Of a stretch of 64,000 bases of DNA, positions 9,056 to 15,476 are shown one piece after another. Origin of the DNA: CAVVAL01 sp963742725 (GTDB lineage: Bacteria > Actinomycetota > Actinomycetes > Mycobacteriales > Cryptosporangiaceae); assembly GCA_963742725.1 (NCBI GenBank), contig CAVUMX010000001.1:2294001-2358000 (forward strand), read 5' to 3'. Made by a program: the position numbers and the translations under genes. The first letter of the stretch is position 1, and each line of letters begins with the position of its first letter. The notes under the pieces were generated by a model. The model was not told where the DNA came from and searched no databases. It worked only from the letters and a program-made list of their open reading frames with translations.

Positions 9056-9650
9056 GGATGTCCTCCAAGGTCGCGTCGAGGGTCCGCGCCCACTGCCGGA
9101 GCAGCCTTCGCCGGCGCGCGGAGTCGTCGGTGAGCAGGTTGGCGACCCCGAGGCCGCGCATGAGGTCGAGGGTGGCCTGAACGGATTCGCGGGTGCCGGG
9201 CCGGCTCTCGTCGGCGCCCAGCATCTCGATCGTGAGCCGGTGGACCTCGCGGCCCACCTTGACCTCGACCGGCACGAGCGCTTCGCGGAGTGCCTGGTCG
9301 GTGCGGGCGGCGACCCAGACCTCCAGGGCAGCGGTGAACAGCGGGCCGGTGTGCTGGTTGACGAGTAGTTCGAGGACGGCGGCCGTGCGGTTGGCGCCCG
9401 CCGGAAGGGTCTCGGCGGCGCGGCGCATCTCCTCCCGCCGCAGCAGCGCGAGGTGTTCGATCGCGGCGACGACCAGCGCGGCCTTGGTCGGGTAGTGGTG
9501 CAGTTGCGCGCCGCGCGAGACGCCGGCCCGCTCGGCCACGACCGTCGTCGTCGTGCCGGACCAGCCCAGCCCCGCGAGGCATTCGACCGTCGCCTCCATA
9601 AGCCGGGTGCGCGTCGTGGCGCTGCGCTCGGCGTTCGGCGTACGGGTCAT
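9048..9650 (-). CDS. TetR-family regulator of the AtuA-type operon
   Basis: A 200-residue one-component repressor. The N-terminal helix-turn-helix covers roughly residues 13-58 (TVVAERAGVSRGAQLHHYPTK). The C-terminal ligand domain is unassigned, and an acyl-CoA or terpenoid inducer is plausible from context. ATG 9650 is preferred to an in-frame start nine codons upstream. TTGACT (9680-9685) and CAGGCT (9657-9662), 17 bp apart on the minus strand, would start transcription at or very near that ATG, giving a leaderless message. First gene of the operon, so it is likely autoregulatory. Confidence 0.88.
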   Translation of the reverse strand: MTRTPNAERSATTRTRLMEATVECLAGLGWSGTTTTVVAERAGVSRGAQLHHYPTKAALVVAAIEHLALLRREEMRRAAETLPAGANRTAAVLELLVNQHTGPLFTAALEVWVAARTDQALREALVPVEVKVGREVHRLTIEMLGADESRPGTRESVQATLDLMRGLGVANLLTDDSARRRRLLRQWARTLDATLEDIRG

Positions 9651-9656
9651 GGGTCG

Positions 9657-9697
9657 AGCCTGGCCCCGCCACAACAAACAGTCAAGACTGACTGTTT
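9657..9697 (-). promoter_or_regulatory. Promoter and operator of the AtuA-type operon
   Basis: AAACAGTCA (9676-9684) and TGACTGTTT (9689-9697) form a perfect 9-bp inverted repeat with a four-base spacer. The minus-strand -35 box TTGACT lies inside it, and a CAGGCT -10 follows after 17 bp. A repressor bound here would block RNA polymerase directly. The size and symmetry fit a TetR operator. The divergent lipoprotein gene on the other side could also be affected. Confidence 0.7.
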
Positions 9698-9791
9698 ATG
9701 AATGTGACGCAGACCACACCCGCGACGATCGAACGTTCCAGCCCCCGGCTGCGTGAACGTGGAGCCCAGTGCTGACACGAGGAGGACCGCC

Positions 9792-10274
9792 ATGAAGCTC
9801 GTATTCGTCGTCGCGGGCCTCACCCTGCTCGCCGCCTGCGCCGACGAGCCCGAGGCCCCGCCCGCCAAGAAGACCGCGGCGCCGCAGGTGCTCACGGTGA
9901 CGCAGGTCAAGGGCTTCTCGCCGTTCGTCACGAACGCCAAGGGCCGGACGGTGTACCGCTTCGACGGCGACACCAACCGGCCGCCGACGAGCACCTGCTT
10001 CGACGACTGCGCGAAGACGTGGGAACCGGTGCTGGCCACGAGCGTCCAGCTGGCCAGCGGCGCGATCGAGACGAACCTCGTCGGCACCATCGAGCGCCCT
10101 GAGGGCCGGCAGGTCACGCTCAACGGCTGGCCGCTCTACTACTTCAAGGACGACCGCCGCCTCGGGCAGACCGCCGGGCACGGCCGGGGCGGCGCCTGGT
10201 TCGCGGTCGCCCCCAACGGCACGAAGGCCCTGGTATCCCTCACGACCAGGAGCGTGGCGGAAGTCCGCCACTAG
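9792..10274 (+). CDS. Lipoprotein with secreted repeats (COG4315/PF03640 type)
   Basis: Encodes 160 residues from ATG 9792, chosen for the AGGAGGACC just upstream and because it exposes a lipoprotein signal. The lipobox LAAC places the lipidated Cys at residue 16. The body has two copies of the short family repeat: NAKGRTVYRFDGD with CFDDCAKTWEPV, then NGWPLYYFKDDRRLGQTAGHG. Such proteins are common surface lipoproteins in actinomycetes with no established function. Two cysteines in CFDDC could form a disulfide or bind a ligand. Transcribed away from the AtuA-type operon. Confidence 0.85.
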   Translation: MKLVFVVAGLTLLAACADEPEAPPAKKTAAPQVLTVTQVKGFSPFVTNAKGRTVYRFDGDTNRPPTSTCFDDCAKTWEPVLATSVQLASGAIETNLVGTIERPEGRQVTLNGWPLYYFKDDRRLGQTAGHGRGGAWFAVAPNGTKALVSLTTRSVAEVRH

Positions 10275-10287
10275 ACCTCCGCAACCA

Positions 10288-10333
10288 TTGACATGACCTG
10301 CCTGTGCTGACCTAATTGGCAGGAAAGTTTCCT
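10288..10333 (+). promoter_or_regulatory. Chitosanase promoter with CsnR-like operator
   Basis: TTGACA (10288-10293) is followed after 17 bp by CCTAAT (10311-10316), a good vegetative promoter. Directly behind it lies the perfect palindrome AGGAAAGTTTCCT (10321-10333), overlapping the expected start of transcription. As recalled from published work, Streptomyces chitosanase genes carry very similar RGAAAGTTTC-type palindromes bound by the ROK repressor CsnR. No CsnR gene is in this window, so the repressor would act in trans. Confidence 0.72.
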
Positions 10334-10355
10334 TTTAGTGTCGTTGGAGTGTTCC

Positions 10356-11153
10356 GTGCGCAAACGTCTCCTCGTCTTAGCCGCCGCAGCCGCCGCGACC
10401 GCGCTCATCGCGGTCACCAGCACGCACCACGCCGGCGCGGCCGCCGTCGACCTCACGGATCCGCGCAAGAAGGACATCGCGATGCAGATCGTGTCCACCG
10501 CGGAGAACTCCTCGCTGGACTGGCGCGCGCAGTACAAGTACATCGAGGACATCGACGACGGGCGCGGCTACACGGCCGGCATCATCGGGTTCTGCTCGGG
10601 CACGGGCGACATGCTCGAACTGGTCGAGGAGTACACGCGCCGCAAGCCGGGCAACGTCCTCGCCAAGTACCTGCCGGCGCTGCGCCGCGTGAACGGCAGC
10701 GACTCGCACGCCGGCCTCGACCCGAACTTCACGCGCGACTGGCGCACGGCCGCCAACGACTCGGTGTTCAAGCAGTCGCAGGACTTCGAGCGGGACCGCG
10801 TCTACTTCAACCCGGCCGTCAGCCAGGCGAAGCGGGACGGCCTGCGCGCGCTCGGCCAGTTCGCCTACTACGACGCGATGGTCATGCACGGCCCCGGCAG
10901 CGACCGGTCGAGCTTCGGCGGCATCCGTGCGGCGGCGATCCGCAAGGCCCGTCCGCCGGCGCAGGGCGGCGACGAGACCACCTACCTCAACGCGTTCCTG
11001 GACGTCCGCCGGGCGATCATGAAGGAAGAGGAGGCCCACAGCGACACGAGCCGGGTCGACACCGCCCAGCGCCCGTGGCTGCGCGCCGGCAACCTCGACC
11101 TGGACACCCCGCTGCGCTGGAAGATGTACGGCGAGGACTTCCGCATCGACTGA
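10356..11153 (+). CDS. csnA: Secreted GH46 chitosanase
   Basis: Endo-beta-1,4-chitosanase that cleaves chitosan outside the cell. Encodes 265 residues from GTG 10356 with GGAG eight bases upstream; a GTG six codons earlier lacks such a site. Residues 1-30 are a Sec signal (RKRLLVLAAAAAATALIAV, then AGAAA). The catalytic pair of the Streptomyces N174 enzyme is preserved: Glu in STAENSS (residue 50) and Asp in DIDDGRGY (residue 68). CSGTGDMLEL and GLDPNFTRDW are further family landmarks. Expression is probably controlled by the palindrome at 10321-10333. Confidence 0.93.
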   Translation: MRKRLLVLAAAAAATALIAVTSTHHAGAAAVDLTDPRKKDIAMQIVSTAENSSLDWRAQYKYIEDIDDGRGYTAGIIGFCSGTGDMLELVEEYTRRKPGNVLAKYLPALRRVNGSDSHAGLDPNFTRDWRTAANDSVFKQSQDFERDRVYFNPAVSQAKRDGLRALGQFAYYDAMVMHGPGSDRSSFGGIRAAAIRKARPPAQGGDETTYLNAFLDVRRAIMKEEEAHSDTSRVDTAQRPWLRAGNLDLDTPLRWKMYGEDFRID

Positions 11154-11160
11154 CCGCTGA

Positions 11161-11190
11161 GCGGCGGCCCCGTTGCCGAGGAGCCGCCGC
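11161..11190. terminator. GC-rich hairpin between convergent genes
   Basis: GCGGCGGC (11161-11168) pairs with GCCGCCGC (11183-11190) around a 14-base loop. It lies between the chitosanase stop and the stop of the minus-strand repeat protein, so it may terminate both transcripts. The stem is shorter than at other convergent junctions in this window. Confidence 0.5.
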
Positions 11191-11198
11191 CCGCTACC

Positions 11199-12362
11199 TC
11201 ACGCCTCGCAGTTGAACCGGCCGTCGCGGTTGTCCGCGGTGCAGGTGTCCGTGTCGGAGCCGCCGTCCACGACGTCGTTGCCCTCCACGCCGTCGGCCCC
11301 GACGAGCATGTCGTTGTCCCAGCCGCCGTCGAACGTGTCGTCGCCGCCGAACCCGGTCAGCGTGTCGTCGCCACCGCCGCCGATCAGCGTGTTCGCGCGG
11401 TCGTTGCCGTTCAGCGTGTCGTCGCCCCAGCCGCCGACCAGGTTCTCGACATCGCTGTGGACGTTGTCACGCTCGTCGGGCGAGCCGTCGTTGGCGACGT
11501 CGTCCAGCGTGATCGATACCTCGACCGCCCGTCCCTCGTACGTCACCTTGTCGCGGCCCTCGCCACCGTGGAACACGTCGGAGGCGTACGCGCCGTACAT
11601 GGCCCGGATCGTGTCGTCGCCGTCGCCGCCGTGGATCTCGGTGCCGCTGCTGCCGACGGTCAGCGTGTCATCCCCGGGTCCGCCGCGCAGCGAGTGGCTG
11701 CTCCAGCCGTACGGGGTGAGGGTGTCGTTGCCGTGACCGCCCTCGATCTCCCAGATCTCGCTGCCGATGCTGTCGCGTTCGCCGGCCTCGCCCGCGGAGT
11801 TGGCGTCCACGACGACGTTCGCCGTGCGGTTCCGGTACGTGACGGTGCTGTACCCGCCGTCGCTGGCGAACGTGTCGGCGCCGAGGCCGCCGTCCATCAG
11901 ATCGCCGTTGCGGCCGCCCGTCAGGTAGTCGGCGCCGTCGCCGCCGATGAGGTGGTTCGACTCCGGGCCGCCGACCGCCGGGCCACCCTTGATCGAGTCG
12001 TTGCCCGGGCCTCCAGCCAGCGTGCCGGGCAGGCTGGCGGTCTTCGTGATGTAGTCCGTGCCGTTGCCGCCGTCGACTGTCACCGACGTGAGGCCGTCGA
12101 GCGCGCAGCGGACCGCGCGGCCGTCGACCCGCTCGCAACCGGGGCCCGGGTCGAGCCACCCGTACCGGTTGCGGATCACGATGGCCGTGCCGACCTGGTC
12201 GATGTCGATGAAGCTCGACGAGTCGTTGTCGGTGAACAGCGCGGTCAGAACGCCGCCGCTGACGCTCGCGGTGTTGAGTGGTGCCGCGTGCGCCGGTGCC
12301 GCGGTGAGCTGCGCGCCCATCGCCGCGGCGAATGCCACAGTCCCTATCAGGACCTTCTTCAC
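11199..12362 (-). CDS. Secreted calcium-binding RTX-type repeat protein
   Basis: Encodes 387 residues from GTG 12362, with a GGGAG ribosome site. It has a Sec signal (KKVLIGTVAFAAAMG through APAHAAP). From about residue 100 onward there are glycine/aspartate nonapeptides of the GGxGxDxLx type, for example GGPGNDSIK, GGDGADYLT, GGPGDDTLT, GGDGDDTIR and GGGGDDTLT. These fold into a Ca-loaded beta-roll. No toxin, lipase or protease domain is present and no type I secretion genes are nearby; export appears to use the Sec signal. The role, perhaps surface or adhesion related, is unknown. Confidence 0.85.
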   Translation of the reverse strand: MKKVLIGTVAFAAAMGAQLTAAPAHAAPLNTASVSGGVLTALFTDNDSSSFIDIDQVGTAIVIRNRYGWLDPGPGCERVDGRAVRCALDGLTSVTVDGGNGTDYITKTASLPGTLAGGPGNDSIKGGPAVGGPESNHLIGGDGADYLTGGRNGDLMDGGLGADTFASDGGYSTVTYRNRTANVVVDANSAGEAGERDSIGSEIWEIEGGHGNDTLTPYGWSSHSLRGGPGDDTLTVGSSGTEIHGGDGDDTIRAMYGAYASDVFHGGEGRDKVTYEGRAVEVSITLDDVANDGSPDERDNVHSDVENLVGGWGDDTLNGNDRANTLIGGGGDDTLTGFGGDDTFDGGWDNDMLVGADGVEGNDVVDGGSDTDTCTADNRDGRFNCEA

Positions 12363-12462
12363 ATGCGTCTCCCGTTGTATTCGGCCCTCAGGCACGAGGG
12401 TCCAGAAGAGACGGTAAGGAGAAATGCCCCGGTCGAGATCCGGGCGAACTACCCAGATTCAG

Positions 12463-14325
12463 TCAGCGGACCCGGAACGTCGGGCCGTGCGGCCGGAACG
12501 GCAGGGCAGCGCCCGCCGGGATGAGGAAGGCGTGCTCGCGCCGGATCCGCACGACGTCGCACTCGGCGTCCGTGATGACGAGGATCGGGCCGGTCGCGGG
12601 GAAGTCCGCGGCGTTCTCCAGTAGGCGGACGCCCGGCTGCAGGATCGTCCCGCCGCGCCCGCGCACGGTGACGCGGCCGGCGATGTCCTCGACCCGGAGG
12701 TAGCCCGCGTCGTAGGCGACGGCGTCGCAGAACACGACGCGCGCGGCCGGGACGTCCCGCGCGGCGGCGTACGAGGCGATCGCGCCCAGCGCCTTGCCGA
12801 GCAGTTCGGTGCTCATCGACCCGGACGTGTCGAGGACGACGCCGAACGTCGGCCGCCCGACCAGCTCTTCCGGGCGTAGCCGTCCGGGCCGGGGGATGTC
12901 CGGGGTGGCGGACTGCCGCCGCGACGCCCGCGCGTACGACCGCTGCGGTTCAGGGTTGCGCAGGTGCTCGTCGAACCAGCGGGCGAGCTGCGCGTCCCAC
13001 GGCAGGGGCGGGTGGTCGAGCGCCCGGATCGCCTCCTCCAGGCCGGCGGGGACGAGGCCGCGCCCGCTGCTGTGGTGGTATTCCAGGCCGGTCGCCAGCG
13101 CGCGCCGGTAGAACTCGTCGAGATCGACCGCGCGGACGCGATCGGCGCGGTCCCACGGGTACGGGACGGGCGGCGCGGGCGTGCCCCGCCGGCTGCCGCG
13201 ACGCTCGGCGGCCTGCGGCTGGGAGAGCCAGTCCCCGAGGATGTCGCCGGCCGTACGGCTGCCGAACGTGGCCAGCTTCCGGGACCGCCGCAGGTCCGTG
13301 ACGAGCGTGTCGTACACCGATTCGGCGGACAGGCCGGCCAGTTCCGGGTCGTACAGCACGCCCTCCGGTGCGGTGCCGACGGCCATCTCGACCAGCCAGC
13401 CGTTGATGACGTAGTCGCAGGCGACGTTCCACAGGTACGGGTCGCGGCCGCCGCTCCGCACCGCGTGGCCGAGGGCGGCGTGCAGCATCTCGTGGGCCAG
13501 GACGAACCGCCATTCGTCAGGGCCGAGGGCCGCGTTCGGGTTGACGTAGACCTCGCCGTACTCGGCGTTGACGGCGGCGTACGTGATGTCCCAGGCCGCG
13601 GCGATCTCCGGCTCGTCGACCAGCGTCAGGCCGGCGGCGACGGCGCCGAGCAGCGGGTACGACGACACGAACCAGTCCAGCGCCCGGTGCCACTCGCGCC
13701 GTACGGTCCTGCGCGCGTACTGGCCGCTGTTCTCCGCGGCCCGGCTGATCGCGGAACTGGCCGCGTTGACGAGGCCGCGCGCGAACAGGTCGCCCCACGT
13801 CTGCTTCATGCGCGGCGGCGGTACGGACGGGATCAGGCACGGCTTGGTGCCGCCGGTACCGCACGTCAGGTACTCCGGCGGGACGCCCGTGTACCGCCAC
13901 TGGTCGGCGAGTTCCAGCTCGTCGCCGCCGGGCATCTCGGGCAGCCAGACGATCGGGTTGCCGACGCGGACCACGTCGGCGAACCGGTTGACGGCCACGC
14001 AGCACGCCGCCGCGTACACGGGGTCGATCGTGCCGTCGGGCAGCACGACACCGGGCGTCGCGAGCCGCTGCTCGTCCAGGTGGCCGAGGCCGAGGTGCAG
14101 CAGCAGGTGCGCGATCACCCAGGCCCATTCGCCGGGCTGGCCGTCCTGGTCGGGGTTGACGACGATCTTGCCCGTTCCGTCGACGAACGCCCACGCGGTG
14201 CCGGCCGGGCCGGGGCCGGGCTCGATCCGCGTCTCGTACGCCAGCGACCAGAGCACGGGATGCGACTTCGCCGTTTCCAGGCCGGCGTCGAGTGCGGCCT
14301 TCTTGCGCTGCGCGGCCTTGCTCAC
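12463..14325 (-). CDS. DUF2201-type metallopeptidase with C-terminal VWA domain and duplicated peptidase module
   Basis: Encodes 620 residues from GTG 14325, overlapping the ATPase stop (GTGA). Two similar modules are visible. The first (about residues 30-90) has VNPDQ then HLLLHLGLGH at 73-82, in which the catalytic Glu of HExxH is Leu. The second (about 245-290) has VNPNA then a complete HEMLHAALGH at 278-287. Residues 494-620 form a VWA-like domain with the MIDAS motif DTSGS at 499-503. The MoxR/VWA pairing suggests ATP-driven remodelling or activation of a target complex. The target and proteolytic activity are unproven. Confidence 0.85.
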   Translation of the reverse strand: MSKAAQRKKAALDAGLETAKSHPVLWSLAYETRIEPGPGPAGTAWAFVDGTGKIVVNPDQDGQPGEWAWVIAHLLLHLGLGHLDEQRLATPGVVLPDGTIDPVYAAACCVAVNRFADVVRVGNPIVWLPEMPGGDELELADQWRYTGVPPEYLTCGTGGTKPCLIPSVPPPRMKQTWGDLFARGLVNAASSAISRAAENSGQYARRTVRREWHRALDWFVSSYPLLGAVAAGLTLVDEPEIAAAWDITYAAVNAEYGEVYVNPNAALGPDEWRFVLAHEMLHAALGHAVRSGGRDPYLWNVACDYVINGWLVEMAVGTAPEGVLYDPELAGLSAESVYDTLVTDLRRSRKLATFGSRTAGDILGDWLSQPQAAERRGSRRGTPAPPVPYPWDRADRVRAVDLDEFYRRALATGLEYHHSSGRGLVPAGLEEAIRALDHPPLPWDAQLARWFDEHLRNPEPQRSYARASRRQSATPDIPRPGRLRPEELVGRPTFGVVLDTSGSMSTELLGKALGAIASYAAARDVPAARVVFCDAVAYDAGYLRVEDIAGRVTVRGRGGTILQPGVRLLENAADFPATGPILVITDAECDVVRIRREHAFLIPAGAALPFRPHGPTFRVR

Positions 14326-15389
14326 GTCCCGGCACGCACCGCGACGAGCCGCGGCATGTCCCGCGCGGCCTCCACGAGGAACCAGTTCGGGAGCGGGCAG
14401 GTGCCGTCCTCGCCGACGGCGATGACGAGCTGGGCGATCTCCAAAGAGACCTCGGCCAGCTCGACCAGCAGGCCCTTGGCCCGGAACGCGAAGTTTCGCG
14501 CGTTCGGCGACGCGTTCCGCTTCTCCGCCGGCAGCTCGCGCGCGAGCCTGGCCCGGAACGTCTCGCCGAGGAAGTACAGGAGGTCCCGGTCGCCCGGCGC
14601 GGACGGCCAGCGCGCGTCTCCCTTGAGGATCGCGTCCAGGTCGAACGCGTGGCGGACCGTCTTGAGGTACGCGCGGAACGCCGCCGCGTGCTTGGGCGTG
14701 AGCAGCCCGTGGGCGAGCAACCCGATCGTCTCGTCGGGGATTTCGCCGCCGTACGAGTACAGGGTGTCGGACAGCATGTGCCACGACCGTGGCGTCGAGA
14801 ACGGCTCCTCGGTCTTCGGCGGCGCGCTCCACAGGTGGTCGGGGCGCTGGGTCAGGTACTCGACGATCCACGGGTGGATGCCGCTCGTCATCGCCCAGGT
14901 GAGCCAGTCGGCCGCAGACGCTCTCAGGTGCAGGTGGACCATGCGGTTGACCAGCGCGGATGCCATCGGACGGGCCAGCGCCTGGTCGGTCGCCCGGTTG
15001 CCGGCGCCGATCACGACCGAGCCGGCCGGCAGCTCGTACGAGCCGATCCGGCGGTCCAGGATCAACGAGTAGAACGCCTTCTGGACGTCCGGCGACGCGG
15101 CGTTCAGCTCGTCCAGGAACAGGCAGTACGGCTCCGGCCGCGCGATCTGCTCCGGCGGGCAGAACCGGCTCATGCCGTCCACGATCTGCGGCACGCCGAT
15201 CAGGTCCTCCGGCGCGAGCTGGGTGCCCAGTAGGGAGACGCAGTCGAGGCCGAGCGATTCGGCGAACTGCCGCACCAGCGAGGACTTGCCGATGCCCGGC
15301 GCACCCCACAGGAAGACGGGCCGGACCACCGCCACGTTGAGCAGTACCTCGGGTAGTTGGACCGGGGTGACGGTCATGGCAGCCTGCAC
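14322..15389 (-). CDS. MoxR-type AAA ATPase
   Basis: Encodes 355 residues from GTG 15389, where AGGAGG lies 11 bases upstream; an ATG four codons later is possible. Walker A is GAPGIGKSS at 29-37 and Walker B is CLFLDELNAA. GAGNRATD and a sensor arginine region (LVNRMVHLHL) follow. The C-terminal third is helical. MoxR ATPases work as chaperones paired with VWA-domain proteins. The coupled downstream gene is exactly such a partner, so the two likely form one machine. Confidence 0.9.
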   Translation of the reverse strand: MQAAMTVTPVQLPEVLLNVAVVRPVFLWGAPGIGKSSLVRQFAESLGLDCVSLLGTQLAPEDLIGVPQIVDGMSRFCPPEQIARPEPYCLFLDELNAASPDVQKAFYSLILDRRIGSYELPAGSVVIGAGNRATDQALARPMASALVNRMVHLHLRASAADWLTWAMTSGIHPWIVEYLTQRPDHLWSAPPKTEEPFSTPRSWHMLSDTLYSYGGEIPDETIGLLAHGLLTPKHAAAFRAYLKTVRHAFDLDAILKGDARWPSAPGDRDLLYFLGETFRARLARELPAEKRNASPNARNFAFRAKGLLVELAEVSLEIAQLVIAVGEDGTCPLPNWFLVEAARDMPRLVAVRAGT

Positions 15390-15451
15390 GCGGGTTCGCG
15401 CCTCCTAGTCGACGGGCCGCACCATGGTGACGACGCGTCGCAAGCCCCGCA

Positions 15452-15473
15452 CCCAGTTTTCGTCAAGACTGGG
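15452..15473. promoter_or_regulatory. Imperfect palindrome just before the GlcD-type gene
   Basis: CCCAGTTTT (15452-15460) and AAGACTGGG (15465-15473) are 9-bp arms with one mismatch and a four-base spacer. The repeat ends three bases before the GTG start. It has the same arm and spacer lengths as the operator at 9676-9697 but a different sequence. It may be an operator for a GntR- or TetR-type regulator not found here. Confidence 0.4.
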
Positions 15474-15476
15474 GGC

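Noticed and set aside
11199..12362. RTX toxin of a type I secretion system
   Set aside because: There is no toxin domain and there are no ABC/HlyD genes nearby; a Sec signal is present instead.
12463..15309. A 948-residue minus-strand frame
   Set aside because: The first part overlaps the MoxR ATPase gene in another frame and is Arg-rich nonsense; the real protein starts at GTG 14325.
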